From contig JASGHY010000001.1 in the NCBI GenBank assembly GCA_047602185.1, positions 1,550,001 through 1,614,000 on the forward strand: a DNA stretch of 64,000 nt, given 5' to 3'. The position numbers were made by a program, and so were the translations under genes. Origin of the DNA: PMP191F sp047602185. Its GTDB lineage: Bacteria; Bacteroidota; Bacteroidia; Chitinophagales; Chitinophagaceae. Shown piece by piece: positions 35,508 to 43,341 of the stretch. Numbering within the stretch: the first letter of the stretch is position 1; every line of letters begins with the position of its first letter. A model generated the notes under the pieces. It was not told where the DNA came from, searched no databases, and was given only the letters and a program-made list of their open reading frames with translations.

Positions 35508-36185
35508 TTATACCATAATATTCTCAAGCACAGTCTGACCGTCCAGCATGCGAATAATGCGATGGCTGTAACGTGCATCATGCTCAGAGTGCGTAACCAT
35601 TACAATAGTGGTACCCTGTTCATTCAGATCTGTCAGCATTTCCATTACCTCGTTACCATTAGAAGAGTCAAGGTTACCGGTAGGCTCATCCGCAAGGATC
35701 AGTTTGGGTTTGTTTACAACGGCCCTGGCTACTGCCACACGCTGTTGCTGACCACCAGACAACTGTTGAGGATAGTGATTGCGACGGTGCATGATCTGCA
35801 CTTTGTCAAGCACTTCATCTACGCGTTTTTTACGTTCAGCAGCTTTTACACCGGTGTAGATCAACGGTAACTCCACGTTTTCAAACACTGTCAGCTCATC
35901 AATCAGGTTAAAGCTCTGGAACACAAAACCAATGTTGTGTTTGCGCAGATCAGCTCTTTTCCTTTCATTGAATTTTGCTACTTCAATACCATTGAAAATA
36001 AAACTGCCCTCATCGGGATCATCCAGCAGGCCAAGGATATTGAGTAAAGTAGATTTTCCGCAGCCGGAAGGGCCCATCACGGCTACAAATTCGCCTTCTT
36101 TTACTTCGATAGAAAGCTTGTTCAGGGCTACCGTCTCTACTTCCTCAGTACGGTAATACTTTTCGAGGTCTGTGATCTTGATCAT
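35508..36185 (-). CDS. ABC transporter ATP-binding protein (LolD/MacB-type)
   Basis: The protein has 225 residues from the ATG at 36185 (MIKITDLEKYYRTEEVETVA). An upstream in-frame ATG at 36233 would overlap the preceding small gene and lacks family support. All ATPase elements are present: Walker A GPSGCGKST (39-47), Q-loop FVFQSFNLI, signature LSGGQQQR, Walker B LILADEP and the H-loop THS. This size and sequence type is the one that pairs with FtsX/MacB-like permeases to drive mechanotransmission rather than pore transport. It is the only ATPase gene in the window, although thirteen permeases carry ATPase-contact segments. One subunit serving many permeases is therefore the natural inference. 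Confidence 0.95.
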   Translation of the reverse strand: MIKITDLEKYYRTEEVETVALNKLSIEVKEGEFVAVMGPSGCGKSTLLNILGLLDDPDEGSFIFNGIEVAKFNERKRADLRKHNIGFVFQSFNLIDELTVFENVELPLIYTGVKAAERKKRVDEVLDKVQIMHRRNHYPQQLSGGQQQRVAVARAVVNKPKLILADEPTGNLDSSNGNEVMEMLTDLNEQGTTIVMVTHSEHDARYSHRIIRMLDGQTVLENIMV

Positions 36186-36213
36186 ATTGTTTGGTTTGAA
36201 TGAAGTTCTTTGA

Positions 36214-36420
36214 TTAAATATTATTGAGTACATGCATCATGGGCGAGAAGATGGCTTCTTCGCTACCCGCTACCGTAAAACCATGCTGCTGAGCCGGAAC
36301 CGCTGTTTCCTTACAGGGCCTGTCCACAACAGGAACAGCACGATTGCCGCAACGATTGGCCTTTCCGGGCTCAAAGCTGCACAACAGCAGCAGGACGACG
36401 TACACAATTTTGTTTTTCAT
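36214..36420 (-). CDS. possible small secreted peptide between fusion protein and ATPase
   Basis: The frame encodes 68 residues beginning MKNKIVYVVLLLLCSFEPGK: a positively charged start, then a hydrophobic run like a signal peptide. The remaining roughly 45 residues contain cysteines (CGN, PCK) and proline/valine-rich stretches, and no known domain. The frame stops 28 bases before the chosen ATPase start and sits in the only spacer between the fusion protein and the ATPase. It may be a real periplasmic peptide of the transporter unit or a chance frame; the signal-like start and position favour a gene only moderately. Confidence 0.4.
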   Translation of the reverse strand: MKNKIVYVVLLLLCSFEPGKANRCGNRAVPVVDRPCKETAVPAQQHGFTVAGSEEAIFSPMMHVLNNI

Positions 36421-36626
36421 GACTATACTTATTTATCTGTTTCTATACGACGTAGATGGGGTGCAAAATGTTTCAGATTTTCTTAAAAAGTTGTAGGTTA
36501 TAAGTTTTAGGTTATAGGTTAACCCCTCAAACTCAAAGCCTACCTGACTTTTACACATTTTCAAATCCTGAAATCTTCAGATTTCCTGCATTCGCACATT
36601 AGCCAATTTGCACATCTGCACATTGC
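36421..36626. repeat. fusion protein/small peptide spacer
   Basis: The spacer contains TTGTAGGTTATAAGTTTTAG (about 36489-36508), CGCACATTAGCCAATTTGCA (about 36594-36613) and other intergenic modules. No terminator is visible on the minus strand. Confidence 0.5.
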
Positions 36627-37883
36627 TTAGGGTTTCTTCAGCACCAGCTCCTGCATATTTTCATAGTTCTCATAGCTGGAAGTCACTATTTTATCACCCG
36701 GTTTCAATCCGTCCATTACTTCATAATACTCAGGATTCATGCGGCCCAACTGAACATTTACACGATAGGCTGTAGTGCCATTATCGCTTACTTTAAACAC
36801 CCAGTTACCACCTGTCTGCTGGTAAAAACCACCCTTTGCCAGTAATATGGCCTGTGTTTCATCACTCAATGCCAACAACACCTGCAGGGTTTGTCCGCGG
36901 CGGATACCCTGCGGTACATCACCCACAAACTCCATATCTACCTGGAAACGACCATTGTTTACCTGTGTGTAAACCTTCCTGATCTTCAGTTTATATGATT
37001 TACCGGCAAATGAGAAAGAACCGATCAAACCAGTGTACACGTTAGAAATATAGTGTTCATCAATATCTGCACGCACTTTAAAACCACTCAGTACATCCAG
37101 TTGACCAAGACGGGTACCGGAAGTAATGTTCTGGCCTATCTCAGCGTCGAATGAAGTAAGTTGTCCGGCAACAGGCGCTTTCAACACCAGGTCACCCACT
37201 TTCTGCTTCATCAGCTCCAGCGCTTTGCGCATGTTTTTATAAGACTGTTCGTTCTGCTCCAGTTGAATTTTGTTTGTCAGGGAGTCCTGCAGCATGATCT
37301 CTTCAGTAAGCTTTTTCCTGCGCACCTGGTAGTTGTAGGTGTTCTCGGATTGCTGGAACTCCTGTGCACCAATAGCTTTCTGATCGTATAGTTTTTTATT
37401 GAGCTTATATACACGCTCAGCTTCTTTCAGGGCATTATCAACCTCAGCCATCTGGTTCAGGCGGCTTACAGTATTCTGTTGTGCATTGTTACGGGCAATC
37501 TGCATTTGCGTTAATACGTTAAATACAGAAGTTTCCTGGTTGGCCAGGCTCAGTTCCAGGTCGGGGTTAGACAGTTTCAGGATGGGCTGGCCTTCTTTCA
37601 ATACGGCACCATCTTCCACATATTTCTCCTGCATGCGTCCACCTTCCTGGGCATCGAGGTAAATGGTTGTGAGCGGCAATACAATTCCGTTTATAGGGAT
37701 CTGAACCTGGAAGGGTCCTTTTTTTACTTCACTGATAGTAATACGTTCGGTTTCTACGTTCAGGCGGCTTTTACCGGATGTGAAATAGATACTGCCGGCA
37801 ATTAGTAAGGCGATCGCTGCAATTCCCGCAATTGTTAAGATCCGTTTGGTTGACCATTTCTTTTTGGCAATGACTCTGTCCAC
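36627..37883 (-). CDS. HlyD/MacA-family membrane fusion protein (periplasmic adaptor)
   Basis: The 418-residue protein begins MDRVIAKKKWSTKRILTIAG. A single N-terminal membrane anchor spans about 14-36. A lipoyl/barrel-sandwich half is followed by a long alpha-helical coiled-coil hairpin (about 120-235, rich in Q, N, E, K). The second lipoyl half contains LVLKAPVAGQLTSFDAEIGQ, followed by beta-barrel and membrane-proximal domains ending near ENMQELVLKKP. Such adaptors link an inner-membrane ABC permease to an outer-membrane channel. No TolC-like channel gene is in the window. This is the first gene of the minus-strand transporter unit and lies directly behind the operator/promoter at 37987-38094, which makes it the proximal target of the divergent regulator. 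Confidence 0.93.
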   Translation of the reverse strand: MDRVIAKKKWSTKRILTIAGIAAIALLIAGSIYFTSGKSRLNVETERITISEVKKGPFQVQIPINGIVLPLTTIYLDAQEGGRMQEKYVEDGAVLKEGQPILKLSNPDLELSLANQETSVFNVLTQMQIARNNAQQNTVSRLNQMAEVDNALKEAERVYKLNKKLYDQKAIGAQEFQQSENTYNYQVRRKKLTEEIMLQDSLTNKIQLEQNEQSYKNMRKALELMKQKVGDLVLKAPVAGQLTSFDAEIGQNITSGTRLGQLDVLSGFKVRADIDEHYISNVYTGLIGSFSFAGKSYKLKIRKVYTQVNNGRFQVDMEFVGDVPQGIRRGQTLQVLLALSDETQAILLAKGGFYQQTGGNWVFKVSDNGTTAYRVNVQLGRMNPEYYEVMDGLKPGDKIVTSSYENYENMQELVLKKP

Positions 37884-37986
37884 TGTGTATAGTTTTTAAA
37901 ATAAGTTTTTTTGTTTTCAAAGTCTCCCGGGACTGCATCCGGGAGACTTGTTTGAAATCACATGAGAAAACCAACTGTTCCCTATA

Positions 37987-38003
37987 CTCTCAACAATATG
38001 CCA
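37987..38003 (-). promoter_or_regulatory. -24/-12-like promoter element of the transporter unit
   Basis: On the minus strand this reads TGGCATATTGTTGAGAG and continues TATAGGGAA. It matches the element at 730-746 in TGGCAT, TTGAGAGTAT and spacing. It starts about 120 bases upstream of the fusion-protein ATG at 37883. The TGGCA part fits sigma-54, while the second block is TTGA at one base less than canonical spacing. Confidence 0.55.
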
Positions 38004-38055
38004 GAAAGCGATACTGTTGATTTACAAATATTTAGCTATTGTATTTGTACGAAGC

Positions 38056-38094
38056 TGTTCGTTCCCGATACAAAAAGTGTACGCTTTCGATACA
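38056..38094 (-). promoter_or_regulatory. tandem 17-bp operator pair (candidate upstream activator sites)
   Basis: On the minus strand TGTATCGAAAGCGTACA (38078-38094) and TGTATCGGGAACGAACA (38056-38072) both fit TGTATCG-N4-CG[TA]ACA, with starts 22 bp apart. The proximal site lies about 62 bases before the TGGCAT box, against 63 in the other copy (800-838). The pair sits between the transporter unit and the regulator gene at 38235, so it could also mediate autoregulation. Confidence 0.65.
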
Positions 38095-38234
38095 CTGGGT
38101 ATTAACCCGTAACCTCTTATAAAAAATTGTTTGTCATAGCTTTATAATTATGGTATAATTGTAGATAACTTTTGTTGCATCCGGTTTGATATTTTTTTCC
38201 GGGCCACCCGGATCCCATTTTTTTATTTTTTGCC

Positions 38235-39596
38235 ATGCTATTAAAGAACGCCTCCGTATTAATCATTGACGACGACACTGACGTTTTAACCGCAGTACGA
38301 TTATTATTGAAGACAGAAGCTAAAGAAGTAGTAACCGAGAAAAATCCGGAGAACCTGCGCTGGCTGTTATCCAAACAGACCTTTGACCTCATTTTGCTGG
38401 ACATGAACTTCAACAGTTCAATCAACACCGGCAACGAAGGCCTTTACTGGCTGGGCAAGATCAAAGAGTTTAAATCCGAAGCCGCAGTGATCATGATCAC
38501 CGCCTACGGCGATATTGACCTGGCAGTACGTTCGTTAAAAGAAGGCGCTACCGACTTTGTGGTAAAACCCTGGCACAACGAAAAGTTGCTGCAAACCATG
38601 AAAGAGGCATTGAAACGCAAGGACAACAAAAACGCTTCGACACCCTCTTTTGCCGCAGACTCTATTATTGGCAGTGAACTGCTGGGCGAATCGGAGGTAA
38701 TGAAAGACATCTTTTATAAAATTGAAAAGATAGCGCCTACCGATGCCAATATACTGATACTGGGAGAAAACGGTACCGGTAAAGACCTCATAGCAAAAGC
38801 CATTCACCAATACTCACTGCGCGCCGATAAAGCATTTGTAAAAGTAGACGTTGGGGCTTTGACGGAAAGCCTGTTTGAAAGCGAATTGTTTGGTCATAAA
38901 AAGGGCGCCTTTACTGATGCCCGTGAAGAACGTGTGGGTCGCTTTGAAGCTGCCAATGGCGGCACCCTGTTTCTCGATGAGATAGGGAACATCTCCCTGC
39001 ATCAGCAGGCAAAACTGTTGAGCGTATTGCAAAACAGGCAGGTGACCAAGCTCGGCGCTAACGATGCCATCCCCATCAACATCCGTTTGATCTGCGCTAC
39101 GAACGTTCCTTTGGCAGAACTGGCCAACGAAAACCGTTTCAGAAAAGACCTGATCTACCGTATCAATACGGTGGAGATCATGGTGCCACCATTACGCAAA
39201 CGCGATCATGATATTATTCTGCTGGCTAAACATTTCAGCAGACTATACAGCAATAAATACCTGAAACCTGTAATGGAGTTTGATGAAAAAGCTATGGACA
39301 GGCTTCTCAGCTACCATTATCCCGGCAATATACGCGAGCTTCAATACACTATTGAACGTGCAGTGATCATGGCGGACGGGCATGTATTGCAGGCAAAGGA
39401 TCTTATTTTCTCACCCATCGAAAGTTCTCCCGCTCTTGACAGTGATGAACCGGATGAACTGAAATTGAGTGCAGTGGAGAAAAATACGATCCTCAAGGTT
39501 ATAGAAAAACACAACGGCAATATTACCAAAGCAGCGAAGGAACTGGGACTTACACGGACTGCTTTGTATAGGAGATTAAGTAAGTATGATATTTAA
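38235..39596 (+). CDS. sigma-54-dependent response regulator, NtrC family
   Basis: The 453-residue protein has three domains. The receiver (about 6-125) has an acidic patch IDDD (11-14), phospho-acceptor Asp56 in LLDMNF and Lys111 in VVKPW. The AAA+ domain (about 145-385) has Walker A GENGTGKD (177-184), the sigma-54 contact loop GAFTDA (224-229, canonical GAFTGA) and Walker B GGTLFLDEIG (242-251). The C-terminal Fis-type helix-turn-helix contains NGNITKAAKELGLTRTALYR. It would activate sigma-54 promoters on phosphorylation, probably by the kinase at 40160-41500. It is divergent from the transporter unit and faces the operators at 38056-38094, the best candidates for its binding sites. Confidence 0.95.
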   Translation: MLLKNASVLIIDDDTDVLTAVRLLLKTEAKEVVTEKNPENLRWLLSKQTFDLILLDMNFNSSINTGNEGLYWLGKIKEFKSEAAVIMITAYGDIDLAVRSLKEGATDFVVKPWHNEKLLQTMKEALKRKDNKNASTPSFAADSIIGSELLGESEVMKDIFYKIEKIAPTDANILILGENGTGKDLIAKAIHQYSLRADKAFVKVDVGALTESLFESELFGHKKGAFTDAREERVGRFEAANGGTLFLDEIGNISLHQQAKLLSVLQNRQVTKLGANDAIPINIRLICATNVPLAELANENRFRKDLIYRINTVEIMVPPLRKRDHDIILLAKHFSRLYSNKYLKPVMEFDEKAMDRLLSYHYPGNIRELQYTIERAVIMADGHVLQAKDLIFSPIESSPALDSDEPDELKLSAVEKNTILKVIEKHNGNITKAAKELGLTRTALYRRLSKYDI

Positions 39597-40159
39597 TGTG
39601 TGAATGTGAATACAGGGTTATACGTTGTAAGTTATAGGTTATAAGTAAAATACAGTTTAACGCGGAATACGGTTATAGGTTGTAAGTTTTAAGTTATAGG
39701 TTAATACAGCAATGAGGAATTGGGAGTTAGCTGCGAGGAATACAAGTTGGCAGTTGGCAATTTGCAGTTACCGTGAATACCAGCAATGAGCTTTGAGCTA
39801 CGAGCAGCGAGCAAATACAAGCCAGAAAGCAAGTTTGCAGTTGACAAGTTGGAAAGTTGATAAGTTAACAGGGGGGGAATGTTGAATATCGAAGGGAAGC
39901 CAAAAGCCAGGTTGAAAAGTTGGAAGGTTAATAGGTTTACAAGGAACAGCCATTGACTATTGACCATTGACTATTCACTTGCTTCAACCACTCACGATTG
40001 ACGACTCACGTCTCACGATTTTCCAATCTGTAGCCCGTATTTCCGTTTCACGTTTGACATTTCATGTTTTATGATTTCACACAACCCGAAACTCTAAACG
40101 CGACACCCGAAACTGTATTAAAGAAACCTGTAATTAACCCGGTATACTAAACGACCACT
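39597..40159. repeat. 563-base spacer between regulator and kinase, dense repeat modules
   Basis: Most of this gap consists of modules shared with other spacers. They are GTTATAGGTTATAAGT-type units (about 39613-39645 and 39672-39705), TTGGCAGTTGGCAATTTGC (about 39749-39767), AGCAATGAGCTTTGAGCTAC, CACTCACGATTGACGACTC, and an inverted copy of the GTTTCGGGTGTCG module (about 40069-40118). No coding frame is convincing. It separates two genes that should be functionally linked, so the kinase may have its own promoter or be read through. Confidence 0.65.
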
Positions 40160-41500
40160 ATGTTTCAACGAATTGAATGGAGAATCTTTATACGCATCGT
40201 TTTCCTGTTTGTAGTGCTCACAGTGAGTGCTTTCTTACTGGTAAAAGGCATGTTCATTTACATGGTGATCTTTGTGCCGGTACTCGCTTACCAGCTTGTA
40301 GATCTTTACAAACTGCAACGCAAAGCACACGATGAACTAAACCAGTTTGTGGAGTCGGTTCATTACCGTGACTTCTCCCGTTACTTTGACGTAAAGCGTG
40401 CCCCTCACGAATTACAGGCATTGCGCCAGGGCTTTAACGAGATCAATACCACTTTCAAAGTGATCAGTAAGGAAAAGGAAACCCAGTACCAGTACCTGCA
40501 AAAAATACTGGAACTGATTGATACCGGTATCCTGTCATTCCATGAGGAAACAGGGGAAGTGGTATGGATGAATGATGCATTAAAGAACATGCTGCAACTG
40601 CCATATCTCAAAACAATTCATTCCATGGCGCGCCGTGATCATGAATTGTACAAAGATGTGACCACTGTAAAGCCCGGTGAAAGCAGGATCAGTACCGCCC
40701 ACCTCGATAAAGCAGGTTTCAAAGTATTGCTTTCTGCTACAGCATTCCAGACAGAAGATAAAATATATAAACTGGTAGCTTTCCAGAACGTAAACGAAGC
40801 GTTGGATGAAACAGAGTCTAAGGCATGGCAAAAACTGCTGAGCGTAATGACACATGAGATCATGAACTCAGTGGCGCCTATTTCATCTTTGGCGGAAACA
40901 TTAAAGAACCGCTTACACGAATCTATCAATAACCTGGAAAAAGATCCTGCTACGCTGGAAGATCTTGAACTCGGTATTGACACTATCAAAAGAAGGAGTG
41001 AGGGTCTGCTGAAATTTGCAGAAACCTATCGCAATCTGAATAAGATCACCACACTGAACCTCAAAAAAGTATATATCCGCGATCTCTTCGAGAGCCTGCA
41101 TTACCTGATGCTGCCAACACTGGAACAAAAAGGAATTGAAATAGAGATCATTCTCAAAGACCCCGATCTTTCCATGGATGCTGATACCAACCTGGTAGAA
41201 CAGGTATTGATCAACCTGCTGGTAAATGCGATGGAAGCTGTAAAAGAACGGCAGGAGCCGCGAATAGTACTGTCTGGCTATCTTGCATCTAACCGCAAAA
41301 CCATTATCAAAATTGCCGACAATGGCAGTGGTATGCCTGAAGAATTGCTGGACAAAATATTCGTTCCCTTTTTCAGTACTAAGAAAAGCGGCAGCGGCAT
41401 TGGCCTGAGCTTATGTAAACAGATCATGCTGTTACACCGTGGCACCATCCAGGTACAATCTGTAGAAGGAGAGGGCACAGCATTTATGCTGGTGTTCTAA
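40160..41500 (+). CDS. membrane sensor histidine kinase
   Basis: The 446-residue protein has two closely spaced membrane helices (about 9-29 and 31-48) with almost no periplasmic loop, so sensing is probably within the membrane or in the cytoplasm. A HAMP-like linker and PAS-like region (about 105-215, with ILELIDTGILSF and GEVVWMND) follow. The dimerisation/phospho-acceptor helix carries His232 in VMTHEIMNSVAP. The ATPase domain has N-box INLLVNAMEA, G1 IADNGSGMP, F-box VPFFSTK and G2 SGSGIGLSLCKQIM. It is the expected phosphodonor for the regulator upstream. Kinases of this compact two-helix type accompany NtrC-like regulators in several Bacteroidota loci. Confidence 0.92.
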   Translation: MFQRIEWRIFIRIVFLFVVLTVSAFLLVKGMFIYMVIFVPVLAYQLVDLYKLQRKAHDELNQFVESVHYRDFSRYFDVKRAPHELQALRQGFNEINTTFKVISKEKETQYQYLQKILELIDTGILSFHEETGEVVWMNDALKNMLQLPYLKTIHSMARRDHELYKDVTTVKPGESRISTAHLDKAGFKVLLSATAFQTEDKIYKLVAFQNVNEALDETESKAWQKLLSVMTHEIMNSVAPISSLAETLKNRLHESINNLEKDPATLEDLELGIDTIKRRSEGLLKFAETYRNLNKITTLNLKKVYIRDLFESLHYLMLPTLEQKGIEIEIILKDPDLSMDADTNLVEQVLINLLVNAMEAVKERQEPRIVLSGYLASNRKTIIKIADNGSGMPEELLDKIFVPFFSTKKSGSGIGLSLCKQIMLLHRGTIQVQSVEGEGTAFMLVF

Positions 41501-42312
41501 AGAATGCTCAATTTTCAATGTCTATCGGTTCCGCGCTCAGAAATAAGAAAAACCGGATGAAGAATCACCCGGTCACTTCTACAAACTACATGAGAGTCTA
41601 TCGTAGAAAAACATAAACAGTTACCGGGCAGTCTACAGCAATAAATGCGATAGCCGTCCAACGACTCTTTATGCAAAAGCTCGTCTTCACCATGGCAATA
41701 CAGTTGCATTAATAGCACTAATGCAACGCAATCGTTAGGATAACAGGAAAGGTTGGTCTTCTTGTTTGGAGAGCAGGTCAGACAAAGGATAATGCAGGGC
41801 TACCAGTAAAATAGCCTGTAAAAAACAATAAAGTGGTTTGAAAAAAGGCCCCGAAGTAAGGAGGAGGATGGGCAAGGAACACGGCGCCCTTTGCCTTTGC
41901 AGGTGTAGGTAAAAATTTTCTCATGTCATGTTGGTTTTAGGAACAAGATCCGGTTGCAGGAATTAAGCTAGTTCATTTTTTACAAACGGCCAAAAATAAT
42001 GACTACCACCTCTAGGGCCGTTTGCGTGGCCGCATCAGGAAAAGATAATTATTGACAAATATCATACAATCAAAAATACATCCTCCGGATAAATCTGATT
42101 GTAAAGCAATTACAACAAAGAGAGTCAATAGTAAGTGATAAGTTCAGTGGAACAACTCTTTCAGAGATTTCTGATCTGAAGATTACTGGTTTCACGCAAA
42201 GAGGCTAAGTTTCGCTAAAGCGAAAAATATTCTCTTTTTATCTACTCTGCGGCTGATCATGCTGATAAAGGAAGTACTTACCATGCTGCGCAATAAAGCA
42301 GTTCACACTATT
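41501..42312. other. 812-base spacer with inverted repeats, no convincing gene
   Basis: Several structured sites suggest a minus-strand transcript. GTTGCATTA (41703-41711) and TAATGCAAC (41719-41727) are a perfect inverted repeat. AAACGGCC and GGCCGTTT form a pair at about 41985-42024. A weak stem ACCGG/CCGGT (41552-41573) is followed on the minus strand by TTTTCTTATTT, like a terminator. A minus-strand frame at about 41783-41923 could encode a short peptide starting MRKFLPTPAKAKGAV. Evidence for translation is poor. The right part (42180-42250) has CGCAAAG-type repeats. Confidence 0.35.
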
Positions 42313-42909
42313 TCACGAACTTACTTTCTGTGCTACAGGGTTAGATGCTTCGTACCTCAGCATGACAAACTCACGAAGTAATCGTCTTATCCCTAATACT
42401 TCAAACCTTCCTCTTTTACGCCTTATGCGCCTTTGCGAGCTCAATTTCTCCTGCAAAACAGGAACTGCTATAAATTGCTTTTTACATTTCGGAGTTGAAG
42501 GCCTTAAACCTTGTACTTTAAACTTTAAATCACCCTTGCTTGCTTCCACAACAGGGCAGGAGATCTCCTTCCTGTATCCCCAGTTATACAACTGTTGCTC
42601 CAATGCATGCCTGATATCATTGCAGCCTCTCCCTTCTTTCAATAAGCGTACAGCAATACCTGTTAGTTTACGATATAACTCAAACAACTTCCAGGATTCA
42701 GGTAGTTTGCTATAGACAGCGGCCGCATGTTTGGCGGCTCTACCCAGGCGATGGGCGCTTTTCATGGTATTCGCAAACTCCTTACTGGTCTTTACCCTGC
42801 GCCTGCTTAATGAGCTTTTCTGCCGGGCGTACCATTTATCACCACGACGGTAAAAGGTAATACAACCTAAAGTTTTCTCGTACTTAAAACGCCCCAATTG
42901 TTTTGCCAT
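42313..42909 (-). CDS. small basic protein of a Bacteroidota hypothetical family with a repeat-derived tail
   Basis: The protein has 198 residues. The N-terminal about 125 residues (MAKQLGRFKYEKTLGCITFY, then RRGDKWYARQKSSLSRRRVK and FANTMKSAHRLGRAAKHA) match the pattern of a widespread, uncharacterised Bacteroidota group. That group typically begins M-A-[RK]-Q with a short G-x-[IL]-x-F-Y strand and an ARxKSSL motif. I know of no established function. The last about 70 residues are unlike that family and are translated from intergenic repeat modules: KFKVQGLRPS, RRIRRKRGRFEVLGIRR and FVMLRYEASNPVAQK. The protein is strongly basic throughout. Whether the tail is expressed or the stop has been lost by repeat insertion cannot be decided here. 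Confidence 0.65.
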   Translation of the reverse strand: MAKQLGRFKYEKTLGCITFYRRGDKWYARQKSSLSRRRVKTSKEFANTMKSAHRLGRAAKHAAAVYSKLPESWKLFELYRKLTGIAVRLLKEGRGCNDIRHALEQQLYNWGYRKEISCPVVEASKGDLKFKVQGLRPSTPKCKKQFIAVPVLQEKLSSQRRIRRKRGRFEVLGIRRLLREFVMLRYEASNPVAQKVSS

Positions 42910-43341
42910 ATAACCAGCATTTACGTTGATATTACCTGCCTATACGTTTGCAGGGAAACATGGCAAACATACATTGGCGAATAAGCGCTTTCCAAATCAA
43001 CAGGTCGTTTGTGTCACTTTTTGCCGTTTTTTCCCTTTTTGTCACTTTCTTCCGTTTTACGTCATTTCTGTCATTTTTGTCCCAGTCCTCTACTTCCCGC
43101 AACTGCAAGCTGTATATGACCGGTGGTTCATAGGTTCGGTTCGTCTGCTTGTTAAAAGCGCATTTTCTAAAAATGCTTAACGCCGAACGCAAAACATCAA
43201 GGCAGTTATAAGTTGTAAGCTATGGTTGAATACAGCTATTTGTACTGAGGGGGGTATTATTTAGTAACAGAAAGTTCATATAGCTGCCATATTGGTTAGT
43301 GTACTTTCGCCATCCAACACAAAACCGCTCTATTACTAATT
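42910..43341. other. 432-base spacer upstream of the phosphodiesterase gene
   Basis: Positions about 43014-43083 are a pyrimidine-rich repeat of the form TTTTTGTCACTTT / TTTCTGTCATTTTTGTC. Frames crossing it (for example 42932-43192 on the minus strand) are low-complexity and not credible genes. The proximal part has GTACTTTCG (43301-43309), which resembles the TAnnTTTG -7 element of Bacteroidota promoters, about 33 bases before the ATG at 43342. Confidence 0.4.

Noticed and set aside
41515..41718. Cysteine-containing 67-residue minus-strand frame
   Set aside because: It runs through a likely terminator hairpin and starts inside an inverted repeat; there is no family resemblance.
42932..43192. 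Frames on both strands over the pyrimidine-rich stretch
   Set aside because: The sequence is low-complexity TTTTTGTCACTTT repeats; the predicted peptides are biased and overlap on opposite strands.
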